Positions 27,035 through 34,628 of a stretch of 64,000 nt of DNA are shown piece after piece; within the stretch, counting starts at the first letter, position 1; every line of letters begins with the position of its first letter. A program made the translations under genes and the position numbers. Source of the DNA: Amycolatopsis dendrobii. Its GTDB lineage: Bacteria > Actinomycetota > Actinomycetes > Mycobacteriales > Pseudonocardiaceae. The notes beneath the pieces are model-generated. The model did not search any database. It had not been told where the DNA came from and worked only from the letters and a program-made list of their open reading frames with translations. The DNA lies in contig NZ_JACGZW010000009.1 of the NCBI RefSeq assembly GCF_014145675.1, positions 124,001-188,000 of the forward strand, given 5' to 3'.

Positions 27035-27855
27035 CGCTCCGCCTCTTGGCCGTGCACGCCCATCCCGATGACGAATCGAGCAAGGGCGCCGCGACCCTGG
27101 CCCGCTACGCGGCTGAGGGCGTCGACGTCCTAGTTGCCACCTGCACCGGCGGCGAACGCGGCGATGTGCTCAACCCAACCTTGGACCGAGAGGACGTCCG
27201 GCGGGATCTGCCTGCCATCCGTCGCCGGGAAATGGCTGATGCGGCAAGGATTCTCGGCGTCCGGCAGACGTTCCTCGGCCACGTCGACTCGGGTTTGGCC
27301 ACGCCTTCGCCGGCTGGCGGCTTCGCGGAGATTCCGTTGGTTGAAGCGACAAAACCGTTGCTGGAGCTGATGCGGGAATTTCGTCCACAGGTGGTGGTCA
27401 CCTATGACGAGACGGGAGGTTATCCACACCCCGACCACATCCGCGCGCATGAGGTCACGACCGCGGCGTTCGACGAATCCGACGACGGCAGCCCGCGCAA
27501 GCTCTACTATCTGGCCACCCTCAGCCGATCCTGGTTCGCGGCCATGCACGAGGCGACGCTCGCCGCTGGTGAAGAGTCGTTGATGGGGCCGGTTTTGGAG
27601 GAACTGCCGCCGATCGACGTGCTCACCGTGACCGCACGCATCCGCTGCGAGGAACACTTCGCGACTCGGGACGCGGCGTTGCGCGCGCATGCCACGCAGA
27701 TGGATCCGGGACATCCGTTTTTCGCCCACTCACGCGAGATCGAACGAGAGGTCTGGCCCTGGGAGGATTACCACCTTGCTCGCACGAACGGTCCCGTCGC
27801 GCCAAGCGCCGGAGTGGAGGACGACTTGTTCGAGGGCTTGCGGTGGTTGTCGTGA
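27031..27855 (+). CDS. mca: Mycothiol S-conjugate amidase (Mca-like)
   Basis: It cuts mycothiol conjugates of toxic electrophiles into a mercapturic acid and GlcN-inositol in the cytosol. The motif VHAHPDDESSKGAATLARYA is nearly the same as in known Mca proteins; H11 and D14 with H136 of YPHPDH would bind zinc, and D13 is the base. TCTGGERGDVLNP favours Mca over MshB. At 274 residues it is slightly short because one loop before the C-terminal strand is trimmed. The ATG overlaps the efflux gene stop. The TetR operator set upstream controls it. MshB-like or other PIG-L activity is less likely. Confidence 0.88.
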   Translation: MTLRLLAVHAHPDDESSKGAATLARYAAEGVDVLVATCTGGERGDVLNPTLDREDVRRDLPAIRRREMADAARILGVRQTFLGHVDSGLATPSPAGGFAEIPLVEATKPLLELMREFRPQVVVTYDETGGYPHPDHIRAHEVTTAAFDESDDGSPRKLYYLATLSRSWFAAMHEATLAAGEESLMGPVLEELPPIDVLTVTARIRCEEHFATRDAALRAHATQMDPGHPFFAHSREIEREVWPWEDYHLARTNGPVAPSAGVEDDLFEGLRWLS

Positions 27856-27893
27856 GTGGCGTTGCCGGTTAGAACCGGCAACGCCACTCACGA
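27850..27893. terminator. 21-bp hairpin over the amidase stop codon
   Basis: The arms 27850-27870 and 27873-27893 pair perfectly, leaving AG in the loop. The left arm begins TCGTGAGTG, includes the TGA stop, and ends GCCGGTT. It lies between convergent genes. Outer and inner stem bases equal those of the hairpin at 1281-1324, while the five bases between differ on both sides in a matching way. Confidence 0.78.
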
Positions 27894-27902
27894 GCCCTTG
27901 CG

Positions 27903-29057
27903 TCAGGCAGTCACCGGCAAAGTCCGCAACCCCCTGATCACGAACTCCGGCCTCCGCTCCGGCTCCGCGGCCAGTCGCAGGTCCGGGAGTCGCTTCGTCA
28001 ACGCCGTAAGCGCGGCCGCGATCTCCACCCTCGCCAGCGGCGCCCCGACGCAGTAATGGATCCCCATCCCGAACCCGAGGTGTGCGTTCGGCGACCGGCC
28101 CACGTCGAGGGTGTCCGGGGCGTCGAACACCTTCGAGTCACGCGCCGCCGCACCCAGCAGCGCGCCGATCTTCGAGCCCTTCGCCACCCGGTGACCAGCG
28201 ATTTCCACGTCCTCAGTCGCCGTGCGCTCGAACAACTGCAACGGGGAGTCGAAGCGGATCAGTTCTTCCACAGCCGAATCCAGCAACGTTGGGTCGGACC
28301 TAAGCCGCTCCCATTCCGCGCGGTGGGTCAACAACGCGGTCACTCCGTTGCCGATCACGTTCACCGTCGCCTCGTGGCCGGCCATCAGCAGCAGCACCGC
28401 GGTGGCGACGACCTCGTCGGGCGTCAGTTCGCTCGCGGTCAGGTCCCGGACGATCCCGCGCGGCGAGCCGGCGACGACCTCGCGCAGGTACGCCACGAAA
28501 TCGGCCGCAGCCTGTTCGGCGGCGTCGCGGCCGTCCTCGGACAGACCGTATTCGTACATCTTCACGATGGCGTTGCTCCACGTCACCAGCTTCCCGCCAT
28601 CCGACGCCGGGACGCCGAGCAGTTCGGCGATGACCGCGACCGGCAGTGGTTGCGCGAGGTGTTCGAGCAGGTCCGCGCTGCCGTCGGCGGCGATTTTCGC
28701 GGCCAGGGTGTCCACCATGGACTCCGCGAGTTCCGCGACCATCGGGCGCAGCCGCTGCACATGACCCCGGCCGAATTCGCCCGCGATGACACGGCGAAGG
28801 CGGGTGTGCGCGGGCGGTTCGTTCTCCAGCAACGAGTTGCGGTGCAGCAGGTTGAACGACGCGAACCGTTCGAGCGGTCGCGCGTCGGTCCAGATGCGGC
28901 CGAGCCCGCGGTGCCGGAGCACGGCAGCGGACGCGGCGTGCGAAACCGTGATCGCGATGCCTAGGCCGTCGTGCTGATGCACCTCGCCTTCGGCGCGCAG
29001 CGCGGCGAACGCGGGATACGGGTCGGCGAGGAAGGCGGGATCACGAGGGTCGAACAC
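27903..29057 (-). CDS. Cytochrome P450
   Basis: This soluble bacterial P450 of 384 residues has the I-helix oxygen motif AGHEATVN, the ExxR pair (EELIRFD nearby), and the haem-binding FGMGIHYCVGAPLAR with the Cys ligand. It needs outside electrons, but no ferredoxin or reductase gene is next to it. It stands alone, convergent with the amidase gene and divergent from DUF5926. The substrate cannot be told; no biosynthetic cluster surrounds it. Confidence 0.95.
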   Translation of the reverse strand: MFDPRDPAFLADPYPAFAALRAEGEVHQHDGLGIAITVSHAASAAVLRHRGLGRIWTDARPLERFASFNLLHRNSLLENEPPAHTRLRRVIAGEFGRGHVQRLRPMVAELAESMVDTLAAKIAADGSADLLEHLAQPLPVAVIAELLGVPASDGGKLVTWSNAIVKMYEYGLSEDGRDAAEQAAADFVAYLREVVAGSPRGIVRDLTASELTPDEVVATAVLLLMAGHEATVNVIGNGVTALLTHRAEWERLRSDPTLLDSAVEELIRFDSPLQLFERTATEDVEIAGHRVAKGSKIGALLGAAARDSKVFDAPDTLDVGRSPNAHLGFGMGIHYCVGAPLARVEIAAALTALTKRLPDLRLAAEPERRPEFVIRGLRTLPVTA

Positions 29058-29133
29058 GAGCTGACTCTAACCCGCGGGCCCGGACGGCCGGTCCCTTCGA
29101 TAGCGTCTGACATCGAGTTCCGAGGAGGCTGAA

Positions 29134-30009
29134 ATGGGTAAGGGCGCGCGTAAGAAGGGTCCCAAGCCGGACCGCAAGCCGAAGGTGCGCGACGTCTTCG
29201 TCGGCCAGCCGTTCGAGGGTCTGGCGGCGGAGCCGGAGCTGATCGCGCTGCGCGAGTTCGTCCCGTCCGCCACGGCGAAGCTGACGCTCGCCGACGGCGG
29301 CGACGTCACGCTCGGCACGGTGCTGCCCATGGCCGCCGCGGCGTTCGTCCGCTCGGACGGCGAGCGCTTCCTCGGTCTTCAGGTGCAGACGCGGTCTTCC
29401 GACATCAGCCGCGACCTCGGCCGCGCGCTGCGCTGGCTGCTCGACGCCGAACCGGGCGACGTGCTGTCGGTGCCGGACACGACGTCGCCCACCGACCCGG
29501 ACGAGCACAACCGGCTCCAGGACCTCCTCGTGCCGAGCGCGGAGCTGGAGGTCGCCCTCCACACCGACTTCGCGTGGTGGCTGCCCGAGGACGCGGACGC
29601 GACCGGCGACGTCGCGGTCTCCCTCGAGCGCGCGAACGCCGCGATCATGCCCACCGACCGGCTCGGCTCCGGCGCGTACTGGGTGCTCGCCGGCGAGAAG
29701 GCGCATCTGCGCTGGGTCCGCCCGGAACCGGAGAACCTGCTGCTGCAAGCGCTTGCGCGGCTGTCCGCGGCCGGCACGCTCGGGCTCGGCGAGGGCACCC
29801 GATATGCCGGGTCGTTCCGTGCGCACGGCCTGCTCGTCCCGGTGTGGGACCTCGACCCCGAGGCGCACGCCAGGGAATGGGCCGAGCCCAAGGACCAGCT
29901 CGGGGCCCGGCTGGACGAGGCGCTCAAGTCGCTCGACTCCGAGCCGCTCAACGCCGCCGAGCGGCGGGCCCGCGACGGGCTGATCGGCCGCCAGCTCACC
30001 ATCCGCTGA
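29134..30009 (+). CDS. DUF5926 family protein
   Basis: The product begins with a very basic stretch MGKGARKKGPKPDRKPKVRD and then a 260-residue soluble domain kept in Actinobacteria (DUF5926). The basic head could bind nucleic acid or the membrane; this is inference. No catalytic motif is seen. GAGGAGG stands before the ATG. The stop is followed directly by a set of DnaA-box-like sequences. Function is unknown. Confidence 0.85.
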   Translation: MGKGARKKGPKPDRKPKVRDVFVGQPFEGLAAEPELIALREFVPSATAKLTLADGGDVTLGTVLPMAAAAFVRSDGERFLGLQVQTRSSDISRDLGRALRWLLDAEPGDVLSVPDTTSPTDPDEHNRLQDLLVPSAELEVALHTDFAWWLPEDADATGDVAVSLERANAAIMPTDRLGSGAYWVLAGEKAHLRWVRPEPENLLLQALARLSAAGTLGLGEGTRYAGSFRAHGLLVPVWDLDPEAHAREWAEPKDQLGARLDEALKSLDSEPLNAAERRARDGLIGRQLTIR

Positions 30010-30010
30010 G

Positions 30011-30048
30011 TTGTCCACCTGTGGACAACTCGACCTGAGTTGTCCACA
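30011..30048. promoter_or_regulatory. DnaA-box cluster in a short inverted repeat
   Basis: Three nonamers lie in 38 bases: TTGTCCACC (30011-30019, one off), TGTGGACAA (30020-30028, perfect on the minus strand) and TTGTCCACA (30040-30048, perfect). The first two form a palindrome that could also act as a terminator. CTGAGTTGTCCAC is repeated at 30006 and 30035. Confidence 0.55.
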
Positions 30049-30064
30049 GGTGGATGATCACCGC

Positions 30065-30418
30065 GTGATCCTCCACATCTGCACCCGTGCCGAGTGGGCC
30101 GAGGTGCCCGCCGGCGGCGAATATCGCGCGTCCTCGCTCGACGACGCCGAATTCATCCACTGCTCGGACCCGGGCACCGTCGCCCTGCCCGCCAACGCGG
30201 TCTTCCGCGGCCAATCCGGCCTTGTCCTGCTGGAAATCGACCCCGAGCTGGTCGACGCGCCCGTTCGCTGGGAGGACGGCGACCCGCCGGACCCGCGCGG
30301 AATCCAGTTCCCGCACATCTACGGCCCGATCCCGCGAAACGCTGTGGTCGCGGTACACGATTTCCCCCCTGACACGGACGGCGCCTTCAAGCTGCCCGAG
30401 TCGCTTTCCGTGCGCTGA
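30065..30418 (+). CDS. DUF952 family protein
   Basis: This 117-residue protein begins VILHICTRAEWAEV and has FIHCSDPGT and HIYGPIPRNAVV, the marks of the DUF952 family, related in fold to ADP-ribosyl-transferase-like proteins. Its role is unknown. GTG 30065 is chosen with AGGTGGA ten bases upstream, and it begins at the conserved strand; GTG 30050 is possible. It lies between DnaA-box-like sites on both sides. Confidence 0.85.
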   Translation: MILHICTRAEWAEVPAGGEYRASSLDDAEFIHCSDPGTVALPANAVFRGQSGLVLLEIDPELVDAPVRWEDGDPPDPRGIQFPHIYGPIPRNAVVAVHDFPPDTDGAFKLPESLSVR

Positions 30419-30424
30419 CCTCAG

Positions 30425-30433
30425 TTGTCCACA
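30425..30433 (+). promoter_or_regulatory. Single DnaA-box-like site
   Basis: TTGTCCACA, a perfect match to the actinobacterial DnaA box, stands six bases after the DUF952 stop and 46 bases before the sigma factor start. It could affect expression of the sigma gene if DnaA binds. Confidence 0.45.
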
Positions 30434-30479
30434 GCTACGGAAAGTAGCGACGGATACGGGACAACCCTCGGGGGCGCTC

Positions 30480-31106
30480 ATGCGTGGTGGGGATGACGAG
30501 ACACCGTCGCTCGACGCGGTCATCCGGGGAGGGGGCGATACGGTGACGGCAGCCGCATTGCCCCTCGCGAGCGGAGATCCGCCCTGGGCAGGCCCGTCGG
30601 CGGAAGCGGTCAACGCCATCGCGGACTTCGGCGACTTCGTGCGCGAAGCCCTGCCGGGGCTGCTCCGCTACGGACACGTGCTCACCGGAAACCCGCACGA
30701 CGCCGCGGACCTCGTGCAGACCGTGCTCGAGAAGATCGGCGCGCGCTGGTCGTACGTGCAGCAGAAGACCGGCGACCCGCTGGCGTACGTGCGGCGTTCG
30801 ATGGCGAACGCGCACGTCAGCCGCTGGCGCCGGACGCGGCGGGAGAACCTCGTCGCGGATCTGCCGGACACCAGTCCGTGCGCGCCGAAGGATCCGTTCG
30901 AGCACGAGCCGCTGTGGCAGGCGCTGCGCGACCTCCCGCCGCGGCAGCGCACGGTGATGGTGCTGCGGTACTACGAGGGACTGTCCGAAGCGGAGATCGC
31001 CAAGGCGCTGGACATCAGCCAGGGGACGGTGAAAAGCCAAGCGAGCAAGGCGATCGCGTCCTTGCGGGCGAAACTGAGGAACCAGGAAGGAGGCGACGCC
31101 GGGTGA
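30480..31106 (+). CDS. SigE-family ECF sigma factor
   Basis: It has sigma region 2 (LPGLLRYGHVLTGNPHDAADLVQ, ARWSYVQQKTGDPLAYVRRS) and region 4 (LPPRQRTVMVLRYYEGLSEAEIAKAL, GTVKSQASKA) in the pattern of the actinobacterial SigE family. ATG 30480 is taken with GGGGGC five bases before; GTG 30543, which has GGGGAGGGGG at good spacing and also fits, would drop 21 residues. The GTG of the next gene overlaps its stop, so that membrane protein is its likely anti-sigma partner. Confidence 0.9.
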   Translation: MRGGDDETPSLDAVIRGGGDTVTAAALPLASGDPPWAGPSAEAVNAIADFGDFVREALPGLLRYGHVLTGNPHDAADLVQTVLEKIGARWSYVQQKTGDPLAYVRRSMANAHVSRWRRTRRENLVADLPDTSPCAPKDPFEHEPLWQALRDLPPRQRTVMVLRYYEGLSEAEIAKALDISQGTVKSQASKAIASLRAKLRNQEGGDAG

Positions 31107-31930
31107 GTCAGCCCGACGATCTGGAACAGCGGCTCCGCGCCCTCCTCGCCGACGACCGGCTAGCCGTCGAACCAGCCGAGAACGCCGCGTCGGCCATCGT
31201 GGCCGGTGCGCGCAGGCGGCGGCGCAGGCAGCGGATCCTGACGTCCGCGGCCGGGGCGGCGTGCGTCCTCGCGGTGGCCTCAGCCGGGCTGGTGGTGCTC
31301 CAGTTGCGCACCCAGCCCGCCACGACCGGCCTCGCCGCCCAGCAGGTCGCTTCGGCCGAGCCCACGCTGCCTTCTTCGGTACCGGAGCCTCCTTCGAGCG
31401 CCGAATCGACGCAGGTGCAAGCGCCGTCCGTGCCGATGGAGACCAGCGTGGCCGACCCGCCGGTCCCGCCCGCGCATCCGCACCACACGAAGCCGGCACC
31501 GCCGAAGACGACGCCGACGAAAGCCGCGTCCGGAGCGCTGGTGACCGCCGACGGCCTTGGCGCGGTGAAGCTCGGCATGACGGAGCAGCAGCTCGCGGAC
31601 CAGGGTATGAAGCTCACGACGGTGAAGGAGTCGGCGGGCTGCACTTACTACGACGTCAGCGGTGCCGGAGTGCCCGCCGCGACGGCCGTCGTGTCGGCGG
31701 AGAAAGGCGTGGTCGCGGTGAAGCCCGACGGTGCTGCGCACACCCCGGAAGGCGTCGGCGACGGGTCGCCGAAGGACCAGGTCACCGCGACCTATCCGGG
31801 CACGTCGGAGTCGGGGAGTGCGCTCGTGTCGCCGACCGGTGACCAGGGCGCGTATCACTTCACGCTGAACTCGGAAGGCGCGGTCCAGGCCATCGAGGTA
31901 CGGGCGAAGACGCAGGACTGCGCCGGCTGA
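31103..31930 (+). CDS. Single-pass membrane protein, likely anti-sigma partner
   Basis: A cytoplasmic N-terminus of about 50 residues (LEQRLRALLADDRLAVEP...GARRRRRRQR) precedes one membrane helix (LTSAAGAACVLAVASAGLVV). A Pro/Ser/Thr linker follows, then an exported domain with two Cys (GCTYYDVSG and TQDCAG) that may form a disulfide. No known anti-sigma motif is seen, yet position and coupling (GTGA overlap with the sigma gene) and topology suggest that role. The exported domain would sense an outside signal. AGGAAGGAGG precedes the start. Confidence 0.78.
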   Translation: MSQPDDLEQRLRALLADDRLAVEPAENAASAIVAGARRRRRRQRILTSAAGAACVLAVASAGLVVLQLRTQPATTGLAAQQVASAEPTLPSSVPEPPSSAESTQVQAPSVPMETSVADPPVPPAHPHHTKPAPPKTTPTKAASGALVTADGLGAVKLGMTEQQLADQGMKLTTVKESAGCTYYDVSGAGVPAATAVVSAEKGVVAVKPDGAAHTPEGVGDGSPKDQVTATYPGTSESGSALVSPTGDQGAYHFTLNSEGAVQAIEVRAKTQDCAG

Positions 31931-32023
31931 AAAATTTCGCGAGCCGATGTCGATCTGGCTCCGCGCCGCTCGTGTAGCGGGTGACGGGCCGGTCGGCGGC
32001 CCGCGGAAGCGGAAGGACATCCG

Positions 32024-32608
32024 ATGCGTTCGATCAGCGTCATCCTGAGCACCACCCTTGATGGCGTCGTGCAAGCTCCCGGTCGCGGCGACGAGGACAC
32101 CCAGAATGGGTTCGACCTCGGCGGTTGGGGCAACGGATACGGCGACGACGTCATGGCGCGCGAGATGGGGAAAGGCATGGACCGGCCTGGGGACATGCTG
32201 TTCGGCCGGCGCACCTGGGAGGATTTCGCCGCTGTCTGGGGGCCGCAGACGGACGGGAATCCGTACACCGAGCACATGAACGCGGCCACGAAATACGTCG
32301 TCTCCACCACCCTGGACAACGCGGACGCCTGGCCGAACTCGGTGCTGCTGCGCGGCTCCGCGGTGGAGACCGTGGCTGAGCTGAAAGCCTTGCCGGGCAA
32401 GGATCTCGCGATCATCGGCAGCGTTTCGCTCGTGCGCGCGCTGCACGCCGCCGGACTGGTCGACAGCTACACTTTCCTGATCCACCCGCTGACGCTCGGC
32501 CGCGGCGCGCGGCTCTTCGAAGGACCAGCGCCGCTGACCGAGTTTTCGCTCGTCAGCAGCGTCGCGACCACCACCGGCGTGCTTATCGCGCAGTACGAGC
32601 GGCGCTGA
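32024..32608 (+). CDS. Dihydrofolate-reductase-like (RibD C-terminal) protein
   Basis: The 194 residues form one RibD_C/DHFR-like domain: SISVILSTTLDGVVQAPGRG at the start, GDMLFGRRTWEDF for cofactor binding, IIGSVSLVRALHAAGLVDSY and HPLTLGRGARLFE. Proteins of this group are NADPH- or F420-linked reductases of mostly unknown substrate, and they are common in Actinobacteria. GGAAGGACATCCG precedes the ATG. It is convergent with ferritin. Confidence 0.9.
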   Translation: MRSISVILSTTLDGVVQAPGRGDEDTQNGFDLGGWGNGYGDDVMAREMGKGMDRPGDMLFGRRTWEDFAAVWGPQTDGNPYTEHMNAATKYVVSTTLDNADAWPNSVLLRGSAVETVAELKALPGKDLAIIGSVSLVRALHAAGLVDSYTFLIHPLTLGRGARLFEGPAPLTEFSLVSSVATTTGVLIAQYERR

Positions 32609-32610
32609 AG

Positions 32611-32661
32611 TTATCCACATGGGGAAGCCCGGTTGTCCACACTGGGGACAACCGGGCTTCC
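32611..32661. terminator. Bidirectional hairpin containing DnaA-box-like sites
   Basis: The arms GGAAGCCCGGTTGTCC (32623-32638) and GGACAACCGGGCTTCC (32646-32661) pair perfectly around seven bases, between convergent genes. TTATCCACA (32611-32619) and TTGTCCACA (32633-32641) are perfect DnaA-box matches of the two classic forms; TGGGGACAA (32643-32651) is one base off. Confidence 0.7.
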
Positions 32662-32677
32662 GGCAAGCGTCGAGCGC

Positions 32678-33235
32678 TTACAGCGCGCCACCCGCGACCG
32701 GGGGCATCCCGGAGTCCGCGCCGGCGTCGCCGACGGCCTCGCGGTGCAGGAACTTCTCGATCTCGTAGACGTTGTCACCCGCGCGGCGCGCGACCGTGAC
32801 CAGCGTCGACATCTGGGAGATCTCCTCGACCTGCTCCTTGAGGAACCACTGGGTGAACTGCTCGCTGATGTAGTCCTCCTCGGCCCGCGCGGCCTTCGCG
32901 AGCGCGGAGATGTCGGCAGCGACCTCCTTCTCCTGCTCCAGCGCGAGTTCGAGCAGTTCGAGCGGGGCGGAGAAGTCGTTGCGGACCTCGCCGGTGCCGG
33001 GGACCTCGACGTGGTGGTCGCGGTCGAGCATGTACTGGACGAGCGCCATCGCGTGATTGCGCTCCTCGACGGACTGCTTGTAGAAGTGCTTCGCGAGCTG
33101 CGGAAGGTCCTCGTTGTCGAACCAGACCGCGAGCGCGATGTACTGCTGGGAGGCGTTGAACTCGTTGTGAATCTGCGCCTGCAGCAGTTCGTAGAACTTA
33201 GAGCGCGGTTCTTTCTTCGTAGCGGCCATGTTCAT
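32678..33235 (-). CDS. bfrB: Ferritin (BfrB-like, haem-free)
   Basis: It stores iron in a 24-subunit shell and oxidises Fe(II) at a di-iron site. The four-helix bundle carries KFYELLQAQIHNEFNASQQY, LPQLAKHFYKQSVEERNHAM (with E-ERNH ligands) and FLKEQVEEISQMSTLV; these match mycobacterial BfrB closely by memory. It lacks the Met that binds haem in bacterioferritin. The ATG at 33235 is taken; GTG 33238 and ATG 33229 are in frame nearby, and none has a clear ribosome site. Two iron boxes lie about 90-145 bases upstream, in an AT-rich gap. Confidence 0.93.
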   Translation of the reverse strand: MNMAATKKEPRSKFYELLQAQIHNEFNASQQYIALAVWFDNEDLPQLAKHFYKQSVEERNHAMALVQYMLDRDHHVEVPGTGEVRNDFSAPLELLELALEQEKEVAADISALAKAARAEEDYISEQFTQWFLKEQVEEISQMSTLVTVARRAGDNVYEIEKFLHREAVGDAGADSGMPPVAGGAL

Positions 33236-33325
33236 CACGGTACGTCAATGTCCGATTGTTTTCCACTTTTGGCTGGTGATCTCCACCCTATTAGGGTTAC
33301 CATTCCTCAAGAAGGAAACACTTAT

Positions 33326-33344
33326 TTTGGTTAGCCTTCCCTTA
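33326..33344. promoter_or_regulatory. IdeR/DtxR-type iron box upstream of ferritin (1)
   Basis: TTTGGTTAGCCTTCCCTTA matches the iron-box consensus TTAGGTTAGCCTAACCTAA at 15 of 19 places by eye. It lies about 90 bases before the ferritin start in an AT-rich stretch. With the second site it recalls the tandem boxes through which IdeR activates bfrB in mycobacteria. Confidence 0.6.
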
Positions 33345-33360
33345 ATGCGTTTGCCCTTAT

Positions 33361-33379
33361 TAAGGAAAGGCTAACTTTC
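33361..33379. promoter_or_regulatory. IdeR/DtxR-type iron box upstream of ferritin (2)
   Basis: TAAGGAAAGGCTAACTTTC matches the reverse form of the iron-box consensus at about 13 of 19 places, with the core AGGCTAAC intact. It overlaps the arginine deiminase stop codon. It is weaker than the first site. Confidence 0.45.
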
Positions 33380-34603
33380 CTTTGGCGGGGGATCGCGGCG
33401 CACCGGACACGACATGCAGCGCGGGCCGCCTCGGCCGGACCCCAGTTCGGACCCGGTGATCGGCAGCACCTCGATGCCCGCCGCGGCGAGCCGTTCGTTG
33501 GTCTCCGCGTTCCGTTCGTAGCCCACGACCACGCCGGGGGCCAGTGCCAGCGTGTTGTTGCCGTCGTCCCACTGCTCGCGCTCCGCGGTGACCGGGTCGA
33601 GGCCGGTGTCGATCACCCGCAGCCGGTCGATCTCCATCGCTTCCGCGGCGGCTTCGAGGAAAGGCGTCGGGCCCGCCACTTTCACGCCGCCGTCGCCGGT
33701 CGGTTTGATGGTGAACGCGGTCAGCGAATCGCGCGCGAGCGGATACATCACGACGGCGTCGACATCGACCATCGTGCATACCGTGTCGAGATGCATCGTC
33801 GCGCGCGATTGTTCGATCGGGACCGCGACGACGGTATGCGCGAGTCCGTCGGCGAATACGGAACGCGCGAGCGATTCGGCTCCGGCCGGAGTCGTCCGTT
33901 CGCCGACGCCGATCGCGACGACACCGGGAGCCAGCAGCATCACGTCGCCGCCTTCGATCGGCGCGGAATGCGCGCCGTAAGCGCGGGCGGCGTGGCGGAA
34001 TCGCGGATGGTAGGCGTAAACGAGGTCGAGCAGCGCCGTTTCCCGCCGCCGCGCGGGCATGGTCAGCGACGAGATCGCGACACGGTCGCCGATCCACGCG
34101 GACGAATCGCGGGTGAAGAGCAGATTGGGCAGCGGATCGACGGCGAAGTCGCGCGGATGGTGCATCATCCGCACCAGCGACGCGCCCTCGGCGGACGGCA
34201 GCTCCTCGAACGTCATGCCCGCCATCAGGACTTCGGCGAGCGTGTGCGCGTCGACGCTCGTCAGGTGCGACCTGAGCGAATCCGCGAGATCGCTGCCGAG
34301 CCGCCGGTCGTCCACCGCGGCGTGGACCCCGGCTGCGTGCGCGCGCTGATCTTCCAGCGCGGTGCGGAGAACGTCGGCCAGCAGCAGCACTTCGACGCCG
34401 CGGCCGCGCAGGACGTCGGCGAACGCGTCGTGTTCCTGCTGCGCCCGGCTCACCCACGGGATGGAGTCGAAAAGCAGCTTGTCGTTGTTGCGGGGAGTGA
34501 GCCGTTTCAGCTCGTTTCCCGGCCGGTGCAGCAGCACTGCCCGAAGCGGCCCGACTTCGCTGTCCACCCTGGGAGGTGCGGTCATCTCGCTCGTCTCGCT
34601 CAC
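33371..34603 (-). CDS. arcA: Arginine deiminase
   Basis: It turns arginine into citrulline and ammonia in the cytoplasm. Family marks are LLHRPGNELKRLTPRN, FTRDSSAWIGD, PIEGGDVMLL, MHLDTVCTMVD and the catalytic Cys in GRGGPRCMSCPV near the C-terminus. The length of 410 is normal. No carbamate kinase, ornithine transferase or antiporter gene is adjacent, so it stands apart from a full ADI pathway operon here. Its stop lies in the ferritin iron-box region. Confidence 0.96.
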   Translation of the reverse strand: MSETSEMTAPPRVDSEVGPLRAVLLHRPGNELKRLTPRNNDKLLFDSIPWVSRAQQEHDAFADVLRGRGVEVLLLADVLRTALEDQRAHAAGVHAAVDDRRLGSDLADSLRSHLTSVDAHTLAEVLMAGMTFEELPSAEGASLVRMMHHPRDFAVDPLPNLLFTRDSSAWIGDRVAISSLTMPARRRETALLDLVYAYHPRFRHAARAYGAHSAPIEGGDVMLLAPGVVAIGVGERTTPAGAESLARSVFADGLAHTVVAVPIEQSRATMHLDTVCTMVDVDAVVMYPLARDSLTAFTIKPTGDGGVKVAGPTPFLEAAAEAMEIDRLRVIDTGLDPVTAEREQWDDGNNTLALAPGVVVGYERNAETNERLAAAGIEVLPITGSELGSGRGGPRCMSCPVRRDPPPKES

Positions 34604-34628
34604 GAAGTGCGAGCCTAATGAGCAGGCA

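Noticed and set aside
27420..27428. Another TTATCCACA DnaA box
   Set aside because: It lies inside the mca gene and encodes the conserved Tyr-Pro-His of the zinc motif, so protein constraint explains it.
28292..28302. A further TetR operator half (GGTCGGACCTA)
   Set aside because: It is in the P450 coding region and lacks the full palindrome; a similar GTCCGACCTA at 44351-44360 is also coding.
27903..29057. A natural-product gene cluster around the P450
   Set aside because: No synthase, thioesterase, ferredoxin or other tailoring gene is close; neighbours are housekeeping or stress genes.
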